DNA from: Gemmatimonadota bacterium | GTDB taxonomy: Bacteria > Gemmatimonadota > Gemmatimonadetes > Longimicrobiales > Longimicrobiaceae | Direction: 5' to 3' | Assembly (NCBI GenBank): GCA_019348475.1 | Contig: JAHWJJ010000289.1 | Location: 1 to 6,176, forward strand | DNA length: 6,176 nucleotides | Shown here: positions 1 to 5,335 of the stretch, piece after piece | Layout of the letters: every line of letters begins with the position of its first letter | Numbering within the stretch: the stretch's first letter is position 1 | The notes under the pieces: model-generated | The model's input: the letters and a program-made list of their open reading frames with translations, nothing else | What the model was told of the DNA's origin: nothing | Database searches by the model: none | Program-made: the position numbers and the translations under genes

Positions 1-499
1 CCACGGCGCGCGTGGGGTCGGCGTGCTTGTGCTCGTGCATCACGTTCACAAAGCGCAGCGCATATTCCAGGTGCGCCTCCACCAGCGCCTCCTCCGCGCG
101 GGCGGCGGCCAGCTCCAGCCACAGCTCCTCTTCGTCGCTGCGCTTCTGGTGGCGGCGGATGTACCGCAGCACCCCCAGCGGCGTGGCGTAGCGCCAGTCC
201 CACCCCCAGCCGCGGGTGCCCTCGCGCGCCAGGTCTTCCTGCACCTCGCGCTCGTCCATCAGCGCCACCGCCCGCGTGCCGATCACCTCCTTCTCCTCGC
301 CCTCCAGCTCCATCGACTCCAGGTACCGTTCGATGGCGTCGTCGAAGGGCATGCGCGGGGCCAGGATGCTCACCAGGTCCAGCGCCAGGTTGGCGTGCAC
401 GTCGATCAGCGCCTCGCGCGCCAGCGCCTCGGTGCGCTCCAGCGTGCGGTCCAGCTCCGGCGGCATGCGCTGCAGCCACTGCGTTACGGGGGATGCCAT
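1..499 (-). CDS. Unrecognised acidic helical protein (C-terminus beyond window)
   Basis: An open frame on the minus strand starts at ATG 497-499 (MASPVTQWLQRMPPEL...) and stays open for 166 codons to the left edge, so the C-terminus is missing. The visible part is strongly charged and looks all-helical, rich in Glu, Ala, Leu and Arg, with runs such as YLESMELEGEEKEV and EEELWLELAAARAEEALVEA. A tryptophan-rich patch, GWGWDWRY, lies near residues 97-104. There is no signal peptide or membrane segment, so it is probably cytoplasmic. I do not recognise the family. No strong Shine-Dalgarno is visible before the ATG, which fits translation from the upstream uppP message: the stop of uppP is only 48 bases away on the same strand. 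The frame shows the codon bias of its neighbours and no internal stop, whereas plus-strand frames here give low-complexity shadows. Confidence 0.75.
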   Translation of the reverse strand, partial: MASPVTQWLQRMPPELDRTLERTEALAREALIDVHANLALDLVSILAPRMPFDDAIERYLESMELEGEEKEVIGTRAVALMDEREVQEDLAREGTRGWGWDWRYATPLGVLRYIRRHQKRSDEEELWLELAAARAEEALVEAHLEYALRFVNVMHEHKHADPTRAV

Positions 500-547
500 G
501 GGATACGGTGCGGGCGGAGGGAAAGGGGGACGAGCGCAGCCGGGTCC

Positions 548-1363
548 TCAGAAGCCCCGGCTGTTCCAGTAGACCGCAACCAGCACGATCCCGAACACAA
601 TGCGATACCAGGCGAACGGGCGAAAGGTGTTGCTGGACACGTACGCGATGAGCGAGCGGATCACCACCAGGGCGGAGATGAACGCCACCACGAAGCCGAT
701 GGTGAAGACGGGGATGTCGGCGGGCGTGGCCACCTCGGCGATGTCGCCCATCTTCACGATGGAGGCGCCCAGCATGGCGGGCACGGCCAGAAAGAACGAG
801 AACTCCGTCGCGGCGGTGCGCGACAGCCCCAGCGTAAGGCCGCCCAGGATGGTGGCGCCGGAGCGCGACAGCCCCGGCCACAGGATGGCCAGCACCTGGA
901 ACAGCCCCACCCCCAGCGCCTTGCGCAGCGGAATGTGGTCCACCGACTCCACCGACGGGCGCTTGAAGTACCGCTCGATCAGCAGGATGGCAAGGCCGCC
1001 CGCCACCAGCGCCAGCGCCACGGGAAAGGGCTTGAACAGCCGCGCCTCGATCCACTCTTCCGTGGGCAGGCCGATCACCACCGCGGGGATCGTCGCCACC
1101 ACCAGGTTGATGATGAGCCGCTTGCTTTGGGGGTTGGTGCGCCAGGTGCGCAGCACGTCCCAGAACTTGCGGCGGTACATCCACACCACGGCCAGGATGG
1201 CGCCCAGCTGGATGAAGATGATGAACGCGTTTTCCTTCTCGCCCGTAAAGTTCAGCCAGTCCTGCGTAAGGATCAGGTGCCCGGTGGACGAAACGGGGAT
1301 GAACTCGGTGATCCCTTCCACCAGCCCCAGCACCGCCGCCTTCAGCCAAAGGATCGGTTCCAC
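548..1363 (-). CDS. uppP: Undecaprenyl-diphosphate phosphatase UppP (BacA family)
   Basis: An integral membrane enzyme that dephosphorylates undecaprenyl diphosphate to the monophosphate, recycling the lipid carrier for peptidoglycan and other envelope polymers; the family also confers bacitracin tolerance. The 271-residue product has the family's usual length. Motif 1 is intact, with E16 and E20 in GLVEGITEFIPVSSTGHL, then S26 and H29. Motif 2 is also intact as LWPGLSRSGAT (about 161-171), including the arginine at 167 expected in the active site. Several hydrophobic segments follow the family pattern. The start is GTG at 1361-1363, chosen because homologues begin just before this glutamate-rich motif and because GAGGGGAC lies directly upstream. 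The stop is TGA at 548-550. It precedes the unknown gene at 499 by 48 bases and follows the symporter by 182 bases, so it may have its own promoter or be read from the upstream run. Confidence 0.97.
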   Translation of the reverse strand: MEPILWLKAAVLGLVEGITEFIPVSSTGHLILTQDWLNFTGEKENAFIIFIQLGAILAVVWMYRRKFWDVLRTWRTNPQSKRLIINLVVATIPAVVIGLPTEEWIEARLFKPFPVALALVAGGLAILLIERYFKRPSVESVDHIPLRKALGVGLFQVLAILWPGLSRSGATILGGLTLGLSRTAATEFSFFLAVPAMLGASIVKMGDIAEVATPADIPVFTIGFVVAFISALVVIRSLIAYVSSNTFRPFAWYRIVFGIVLVAVYWNSRGF

Positions 1364-1545
1364 GTCCCCTCGTTGATCGTCGTCCCCACCCGCTGGACTG
1401 GTTGATTCTGCGAATTCCGCTCGGCGTCCGGGGCCCCTCCCCCGGCCCCTCGCCGCTTCGTTCCTCGCGGAGAGGCGAGAACTTCGATGGCGCCGCCGGC
1501 CCGTCCCGTGTATCCCCCCGCGCTACGCGGCAAGCGCGGACGAGC
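1364..1545. other. Intergenic region between the symporter gene and uppP
   Basis: These 182 bases separate the symporter stop from the GTG of uppP. They hold a hairpin directly after the symporter stop, a second palindrome near 1449-1479 (CTCGCC and GGCGAG arms, 19-base loop) and the left arm of a longer imperfect inverted repeat. No convincing -35/-10 pair for uppP was seen in the last 70 bases, although the stretch around 1401-1420 is locally less GC-rich. A 63-codon minus frame crosses the region but lies out of frame with both genes and shows no support. Confidence 0.6.
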
Positions 1546-1575
1546 CTACGAGAGGGCCGGGGAGGGCGTTCCCCG
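1430..1575. repeat. Imperfect inverted-repeat element reaching into the symporter 3' end
   Basis: The left arm near 1430-1452 (core CCCCTCCCCCGGCCCCTCG) is, with a few gaps, the reverse complement of the right arm near 1549-1575 (core CGAGAGGGCCGGGGAGGG). About 95 bases lie between them and carry two smaller hairpins. The right arm encodes the last residues of the symporter (GTPSPALS), so the element overlaps coding sequence. It has the look of a small non-autonomous or REP-like element. No transposase and no target-site duplication were seen, and its high G+C lowers the significance of the match. Confidence 0.4.
1518..1539 (-). terminator. Hairpin just after the symporter stop, possible terminator
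   Basis: CCGCGC (1518-1523) and GCGCGG (1534-1539) form a perfect six-base stem around a ten-base loop, starting 7 bases beyond the symporter stop in the direction of transcription. No T-run follows on the minus strand (it reads GGGGATAC), so it is not a classical intrinsic terminator. It may be a processing or attenuation hairpin. Confidence 0.3.
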
Positions 1576-3000
1576 CAGGCGGGCGCTGAGCGTCCCCACG
1601 CCCACCGTGACGGCGGAGCCCAGCAGCGCGAACCAGAGCGTGTCCACCACGCGCGGAATCGCGCCGAACTGCTGCGCCGCCCACAGCGACGCCATCGCGG
1701 CGATGGCAATGCCCATGCCCGTCAAGGCGTCCCGCCCGTCCGCGCGGCTCGAAATCAGCCCCAGCAGGAACCCGCCCAGCAGCCCACCGTAGGTGAACGA
1801 GGCGATCTGCAGCGCGATCACCACCAGCGGCGTTCCCGCGGCCGCCAGCTGGAACATCAGCGACACCGCGATCATCACCACCCCCCACGCCAGCGTGAAC
1901 CGCTTCCCGACGCGCAGCAGGTGCGCCTCGCCCGTTCGGCCGGTGAGCGGCACGTACAGGTCGTGCACGCTCACCGCCGCCAGCGCGTTGAGCGACGACG
2001 ACATCGCCGCCGCCAGGATCGCCGCCACCACCAGCCCCGCGATCCCGGACGGCAGGTGCTCCACGGCGAAGGTGGGGAACACGGCGTCCGGCTGCGGGAA
2101 CGCGCGCCCCTGGTAGAACACCCACAGCGCCGCGCCGATCACCAGGAAGAGCGCGAACTGAAGGAAGACGATGACCCCCGACCCGACGAGCGCCCGCCGC
2201 GCGTCCCGCAGCGAGGGGGAGGCCAGCAGCCGCTGCACGATCAGGTGGTCGGCCCCGTGCGAGGCCATGGTGAGGAACGCGCCGCCCAGCAGCCCCGTCA
2301 GCAGCCAGTTCGCCTTCGCGAATCCGCCGTCCAGGTGCACGACGCGCAGCTTTCCCGCCTCCCCCGCCGCCGCCGTGATCCCCTGCCACCCGCCGGGGAC
2401 CAGGCCGACCAGCACCCACAGCACCGCCAGCCCGCCCACCACGTAGATGAACATCTGCGCCACGTCCACCCACACCACCGCGCGCAGGCCGCCGTAGTAG
2501 CTGTACAGCAGCGTGAACACGCCGATGGCCACGATGCTCTGCCAGACGGGGATGCGCGCGATCACCGCCAGCGGGATGGCCGTGGCGAAGATGCGCACGC
2601 CGTCCGCCAGCACGCGCGTCACCAGGAACACCAGCGAGGCCAGCCGCCGCGCCCCCGCGCCGAAGCGCTTTTCCAGCAGCACGTACGCGGTGGCGATCTC
2701 GCCGCGAAAGTAGCCGGGGAGAAGAAAGACGGAGATGGCGATGCGGCCGATCAGGTAGCCGGCAGCCAGCTGCAGCATCCACAGGTCGCCGGTGTACGCC
2801 GTGGCCGGGACGCTGATGACGGTGAGCGCGCTGGTTTCCGTCGCCACCACGGAAAAGCACGCCGCCCACCAGGGGATGGCGTGGTCCGCGAGAAAGTAGT
2901 CGCTGGCGTCCTTCTGCCTGCGCCCCAGCAGCCCGCCCAGCGCCGCGACGAAGGCGACGTAGGCCAGGATGATGGCCAGGTCCAGCGGCGAAAGGCTCAA
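1546..3000 (-). CDS. Sodium:solute symporter (SSS/SLC5 family, NIS-like branch)
   Basis: A multi-pass inner-membrane transporter coupling solute uptake to Na+; 484 residues fits the 13-helix LeuT-fold SSS family. Visible hallmarks are YFLADHAIPWWAACFSVVAT (35-54) leading into TM1, then ETSALTVISVPATAY. TRVLADGVRIFATAIPL lies near 128-144 and the family signature GGLRAVVWVDVAQ at 170-182. A DHLIVQRLLA motif follows at 251-260. MSSSLNALAAV (333-343) carries the serines expected at the Na2 sodium site. The pattern resembles the iodide/multivitamin-type branch, but the substrate cannot be read. The frame is open far upstream, but the start is taken as TTG 2998-3000: GGGAGG stands six bases before it and the N-terminal helix begins there (MSLSPLDLAIILAYV). 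TTG overlaps the TGA of the upstream lipoprotein gene (TTGA), implying translational coupling. Confidence 0.93.
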   Translation of the reverse strand: MSLSPLDLAIILAYVAFVAALGGLLGRRQKDASDYFLADHAIPWWAACFSVVATETSALTVISVPATAYTGDLWMLQLAAGYLIGRIAISVFLLPGYFRGEIATAYVLLEKRFGAGARRLASLVFLVTRVLADGVRIFATAIPLAVIARIPVWQSIVAIGVFTLLYSYYGGLRAVVWVDVAQMFIYVVGGLAVLWVLVGLVPGGWQGITAAAGEAGKLRVVHLDGGFAKANWLLTGLLGGAFLTMASHGADHLIVQRLLASPSLRDARRALVGSGVIVFLQFALFLVIGAALWVFYQGRAFPQPDAVFPTFAVEHLPSGIAGLVVAAILAAAMSSSLNALAAVSVHDLYVPLTGRTGEAHLLRVGKRFTLAWGVVMIAVSLMFQLAAAGTPLVVIALQIASFTYGGLLGGFLLGLISSRADGRDALTGMGIAIAAMASLWAAQQFGAIPRVVDTLWFALLGSAVTVGVGTLSARLRGTPSPALS

Positions 3001-3704
3001 CGGCTTCCTCCCGCCGGCGCCGATGCGAGCGCGGCCTGCAGCTGGTCCAGCTTCGCGCCCAGCCACTCCCGCACGGCCGGCTCCTGCCCCGTGTTCGCGG
3101 AGAACGAGCGGGCCGCCGCGTCCACGGCGCCGCCCTGGCGGGTGGTGGCGACCAGCTGGTACGTGGTCCGCCCGCCGCGGTCGTACGCGCGCACGTCCCA
3201 GGTATGCGCGCCCCGGGATTCGCGGTACTGCGCGGCCCACACCTCCGGGTCGCCGTCCCCGTTGGCATCTTCCACCCCCATCATCCGCGCCAGCTGGGTG
3301 GAGTCGGCGGGCGCGGCAGCCGCGGCGTCGCCGGCGGGGGGGAGAAAGGGCTCGCGGGTGGCGTACAGCCCCGGCTTCTGGATGGCGTGGCCGCCGCCCC
3401 GGAGCTCCACCACCACGATCTCGTGCCCGCCGGGGGCGATGCGGTTGCCGGGGCGGGCCGGGTCGTCCACCGGCTGCGTGACCGGGAGCGCCGCCGCGAT
3501 GAAGCGCGTGTCGCGTCCCGGCAGCCCGAACGGCACCGCCATCCGCACCTGCGGCCCCAGAACCCGCCGCGCCACGGCGATCGCCGACGTATCCGCCGCC
3601 GCCGCGTCCGCCGCCGGGGCCGTTCCGGCCTCCGCCGCATCCTCGCGTCCGCACGCCCCGCCGACCAGCATCGCCGCGAGCGCCGCGCATCGCACCCGTC
3701 TCAT
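2997..3704 (-). CDS. Putative exported lipoprotein with one DxNxDGD motif
   Basis: A 235-residue protein I cannot assign to a named family. The N-terminus MRRVRCAALAAMLVGGACG gives positive charges, a short hydrophobic stretch and a cysteine at 18, suggesting a lipoprotein signal, although GGAC is not an ideal lipobox. An Ala/Asp-rich linker follows (about 20-45). The body has beta-rich stretches (HEIVVVELRGGGHAI) and one calcium-loop-like segment, DANGDGDPEVW (146-156), of the kind found in FG-GAP/VCBS or dockerin loops; only one copy is present. Two adjacent ATGs exist, 3705-3707 and 3702-3704. The second is chosen because GAGGAG (3711-3716) then sits six bases away. The GAGGAG overlaps the stop of the glycosyltransferase gene, and the TGA of this gene overlaps the symporter start, so it is the middle cistron of a coupled trio. 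It may be a partner of the symporter, but that is inference only. Confidence 0.8.
   Translation of the reverse strand: MRRVRCAALAAMLVGGACGREDAAEAGTAPAADAAAADTSAIAVARRVLGPQVRMAVPFGLPGRDTRFIAAALPVTQPVDDPARPGNRIAPGGHEIVVVELRGGGHAIQKPGLYATREPFLPPAGDAAAAAPADSTQLARMMGVEDANGDGDPEVWAAQYRESRGAHTWDVRAYDRGGRTTYQLVATTRQGGAVDAAARSFSANTGQEPAVREWLGAKLDQLQAALASAPAGGSR
3007..3012 (-). promoter_or_regulatory. Ribosome binding site that fixes the symporter TTG start
   Basis: GGGAGG on the minus strand, six bases upstream of TTG 2998-3000. It lies inside the last codons of the lipoprotein gene. This is what decides a TTG start over in-frame codons much further upstream, which would give an Arg/Gly-rich shadow peptide. 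Confidence 0.75.
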
Positions 3705-3714
3705 CATCCGCTCC

Positions 3715-4710
3715 TCATCTCCCCTCCGCCGTTGACTTTCGCACTTTCGCACTTTCGCGCGAACGCACCGCACTAACGCACTCCCTCAGCTCCTCCACCA
3801 CCCGCGCGATCACCGGTCCCCAATCGCCCGGGCGCTGCTGCCGGAACAGGCGCATCGTGGGATACCACGGGTTGTCGTCGCGGCCCTGCATCCAGCGCCA
3901 GTCGGGATCCGCGTGCAGCAGGGTCCAGACGGGGACGCCCAGCGCGCCCGCCAGGTGCGCCGGCATGCTGTCGACGGTGATCACCAGGTCCAGCGCCCGC
4001 ATCACCCGCGCGGCCACGTACGGATCGTCCGATCCAGAGACGACGCCGAACCCCTCCTGGCGCTGCGCCAGCCCGGAGCCGCGCTGCAGGACGTGCAGTT
4101 CCACCCCGGGCACCTGCGCCAGCGGCGCGAGCAGCGGAAAGGGGACGTCGCGCCGGCTGTCCCAGTTCCCCGCCTTCCACGCGATGCCGACGGCGAGCCT
4201 GCCGTTCTTCGCCAGCGGGGCAGGTGGGACGTGCAGGTATGGGACGTCGGCCGGCAGGGTGCGCGCGGTGGTGCGGAAGACGTGGGGCAGCTCCATCACC
4301 TCCACGTCCACGTCGTAGTCGATCCCCACGTCGCCGTCGTGCAGCGGGAGCAGCCGGTCGATCCCCCGTGCCGTGCGGAGCAGGGGGAGGAGCGGCGGCT
4401 GCGCCCACACGACGACCTCCGCGGCGGCCTGTTTGACCAGCGGCGCGTAGCGGATGAACTGCAGCGTGTCGCCCAGGCCGTGGTAGCAGCGGATGAGGAC
4501 GCGCTTGCCGTCCAGCGGCGTGCCGTCCCAGATCCACTGCTCGTGGCGGGGCAGGTGCCAGCACGGCTCCCCCGCGTGCGACGCGAGCACGCGGTCGCTC
4601 ACGCGCCAGGCGGCCTCCCACTCCCCCGCGCGCACGTGGCGGATCCACGCCGCGCCCGGGTCCTCGCCCGCCACCCGCGCCGCCGCATCCTCTGCCGCCG
4701 CACCCGGCAT
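3715..4710 (-). CDS. GT9-like glycosyltransferase (TPR-glycosyltransferase C-terminal type)
   Basis: A 331-residue soluble protein resembling the glycosyltransferase half of bacterial TPR-containing GT9/heptosyltransferase-like proteins. The N-terminus (about 20-45) holds a single helical hairpin, WIRHVRAGEWEAAWRVSDRV, in place of a TPR array. HGLGDTLQFIRYAPLV (77-92) is the glycine-rich acceptor-domain loop. GIAWKAGN (175-182) begins the second Rossmann domain. ITVDSMPAHLAGALGVPVW (244-262) is the donor-site region with the conserved D/S and H, and DWRWMQGRDDNPWYP with LFRQ (270-291) is the typical C-terminal signature. Donor and acceptor sugars are unknown. A GTG start at 4746 is possible, but ATG 4708-4710 is preferred because GAGGGAGG (4715-4722) lies four bases before it. 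The last 20 or so residues (from C311) are encoded by an octamer tandem repeat and look like a late addition. It heads the run with the lipoprotein (10-base gap) and symporter. Confidence 0.88.
   Translation of the reverse strand: MPGAAAEDAAARVAGEDPGAAWIRHVRAGEWEAAWRVSDRVLASHAGEPCWHLPRHEQWIWDGTPLDGKRVLIRCYHGLGDTLQFIRYAPLVKQAAAEVVVWAQPPLLPLLRTARGIDRLLPLHDGDVGIDYDVDVEVMELPHVFRTTARTLPADVPYLHVPPAPLAKNGRLAVGIAWKAGNWDSRRDVPFPLLAPLAQVPGVELHVLQRGSGLAQRQEGFGVVSGSDDPYVAARVMRALDLVITVDSMPAHLAGALGVPVWTLLHADPDWRWMQGRDDNPWYPTMRLFRQQRPGDWGPVIARVVEELRECVSAVRSRESAKVRKSTAEGR
3737..3781 (-). repeat. Octamer tandem array (GTGCGNNN) inside the glycosyltransferase 3' end
   Basis: Read on the minus strand, the units are GTGCGTTA (3774-3781), a shortened GTGCG (3769-3773), GTGCGTTC (3761-3768), GCGCGAAA (3753-3760) and two GTGCGAAA (3745-3752, 3737-3744). 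The array is 45 bases, exactly 15 codons, and encodes part of the tail AVRSRESAKVRK. The 5-base unit, three short of the others, keeps the total divisible by three. The same octamer family recurs at 5041 and 5295. Confidence 0.9.
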
Positions 4711-4722
4711 CCGTCCTCCCTC
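4711..4722 (-). promoter_or_regulatory. Ribosome binding site of the glycosyltransferase gene
   Basis: GAGGGAGG (4715-4722, minus strand) followed by ACGG and ATG 4708-4710. This strong site is the reason for choosing that ATG over the in-frame GTG at 4744-4746, which has no such site. Confidence 0.7.
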
Positions 4723-4754
4723 GGCTGGAAGGTTTCGACGCGCCACGACCCGTC

Positions 4755-4828
4755 CCGCGGGCTGAAGCCCGCGGCTGGAACTGCCACAAGCCCCGCCCTG
4801 GGCTCGCGGAGCTCGCCCGGCGGGGCTT
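4755..4828. repeat. Two-hairpin repeat element, copy 1
   Basis: The first hairpin is CCGCGGGC-TGAA-GCCCGCGG (4755-4774). The shared core CCGCGGCTGGAAC follows (4769-4781). The second hairpin has perfect ten-base arms AAGCCCCGCC (4788-4797) and GGCGGGGCTT (4819-4828), with an inner GGGC/GCCC stem. It lies 45 bases upstream of the glycosyltransferase start codon. Copy 2 is at 5119-5170. Confidence 0.8.
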
Positions 4829-4969
4829 CACCTTCATGGCGCTCCCTCAGCTCCCCCGAGCCCCAGCTGCGTCGGCACGAGGGCGCGCGTGCATCACGGC
4901 GGGCTTGCGCTTGCGGATCAGCAGGATCCCGGCGGGGGGGACGCGCGGCGCCGGGTGGCGGGCCACGGT

Positions 4970-4982
4970 TTCGCGACGCGAA
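4970..4982. promoter_or_regulatory. Palindrome next to a TATACT box, possible operator
   Basis: TTCGCG-A-CGCGAA is a perfect inverted repeat beside CAGTATACG. TATACT on the minus strand (4984-4989) could be a -10 box for the glycosyltransferase run, with the palindrome just downstream of it. No matching -35 is visible, so this is a weak call. Confidence 0.25.
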
Positions 4983-5040
4983 CAGTATACGATTGCGGGG
5001 CGCGCGGCGGGAGGGTGGCTGATCCTGCAGCGCTTCCCCA

Positions 5041-5083
5041 ACGAAAGTACGAAAGTACGAGAGTACGAAAGTACGAGAGTACG
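5041..5083 (+). repeat. Octamer tandem array (ACGARAGT units)
   Basis: Five octamers in a row: ACGAAAGT at 5041-5048, 5049-5056 and 5065-5072, and ACGAGAGT at 5057-5064 and 5073-5080, followed by ACG. In the phase used for the other arrays the unit is GTACGAAA or GTACGAGA on the plus strand. It is not inside any supported gene. Confidence 0.95.
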
Positions 5084-5118
5084 GGATCGGGGTCGATCCG
5101 CCGGATCTCGCGTCCAGT

Positions 5119-5170
5119 CGGATGAATCCGCGGCTGGAACGCGGAAAGCCCCGCAAACGGCGCGGGGCTT
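5119..5170. repeat. Two-hairpin repeat element, copy 2
   Basis: The first hairpin is CGGA-TGAA-TCCG (5119-5130), with the same TGAA loop as copy 1 but a different, still paired stem. The shared core CCGCGGCTGGAAC is at 5128-5140 (13 bases identical to copy 1). The second hairpin has perfect nine-base arms AAGCCCCGC (5146-5154) and GCGGGGCTT (5162-5170) with a seven-base loop. The spacing between core and second hairpin is 5 bases here and 6 in copy 1. Confidence 0.8.
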
Positions 5171-5260
5171 CGAAGACGATCAGAGTTCGGCGTGACATTC
5201 CGCAGGTGAGCCCCGTCCGGCGACCGCAAGCGAGCCGGGGGGCCTTATCGTTTTCCCAGC

Positions 5261-5276
5261 AGCGGGTTTACCCGCT
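5261..5276 (-). terminator. Short hairpin downstream of the small lipoprotein gene
   Basis: AGCGGG-TTTA-CCCGCT is a perfect six-base stem with a four-base loop, 60 bases beyond the stop of the minus-strand gene at 5336. There is no T-run after it on the minus strand, so a terminator role is only possible. Confidence 0.3.
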
Positions 5277-5294
5277 CATTCCCGCCGCTCATCC

Positions 5295-5326
5295 TCCCGC
5301 ACCCCCGCACCCCCGCACGCTCGTAC
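5295..5326 (-). repeat. Octamer tandem array (GTGCGGGG) after the small lipoprotein gene
   Basis: On the minus strand the units are GTACGAGC (5319-5326), GTGCGGGG twice (5311-5318, 5303-5310) and GTGCGGGA (5295-5302). It begins 9 bases after the stop codon of the lipoprotein gene. The 12-base string ACGAGCGTGCGG (5313-5324) also occurs at the end of that gene (5342-5353), so array and gene end share sequence. Confidence 0.85.
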
Positions 5327-5335
5327 CCTCCTCCC

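Larger units (their letters stand above)
4711..5335. other. Repeat-bearing intergenic region with no supported gene
   Basis: About 625 bases between the start of the glycosyltransferase gene and the 3' end of the small lipoprotein gene. Every open frame here is arginine/proline-rich, overlaps the repeats and lacks a good ribosome site. The region holds two copies of a two-hairpin element, two octamer arrays, a 13-base palindrome (4970-4982), a hairpin at 5261-5276 and a weaker hairpin at 5211-5242 followed on the plus strand by TTATCGTTTT. A promoter for the minus-strand run presumably lies here; the only -10-like match noted is TATACT on the minus strand at 4984-4989, without a good -35. Confidence 0.7.

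Noticed and set aside
23..1405. A 460-codon plus-strand open frame, longer than uppP
   Set aside because: It is a His/Arg/Gln-rich low-complexity shadow antisense to uppP and the partial gene, both of which make clear proteins on the minus strand.
1546..3690. Symporter frame extended to 714 residues
   Set aside because: The extra N-terminal part is a Gly/Arg-rich shadow of the lipoprotein gene; the TTG at 2998-3000 with GGGAGG starts at the first true helix.
1402..3735. A 777-codon plus-strand open frame
   Set aside because: Antisense to the symporter and lipoprotein genes, with arginine/proline-rich composition typical of GC-rich shadows and no family resemblance.
3779..4854. CTCCCTCAGCTCC present both in the glycosyltransferase gene (from 3781) and at 4842-4854
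   Set aside because: A 13-base match in GC-rich DNA can easily arise by chance and the flanks do not align.
3913..5022. A 369-codon plus-strand open frame
   Set aside because: Antisense shadow of the glycosyltransferase gene that runs into the repeat region.
4847..5041. A 64-codon minus-strand frame (MGKRCRISHPP...)
   Set aside because: TTG start with no ribosome site, a start adjoining the octamer array and no recognisable domain; kept as non-coding, though a tiny gene cannot be excluded.
5041..5083. CRISPR-like array
   Set aside because: Units are 8 bases with no spacers, so this is a simple tandem repeat; no cas gene is present.
4599..5198. A 199-codon minus-strand open frame across the intergenic repeats
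   Set aside because: It runs through both hairpin elements and an octamer array, overlaps the glycosyltransferase gene out of frame and reads as Arg/Pro-rich low complexity.
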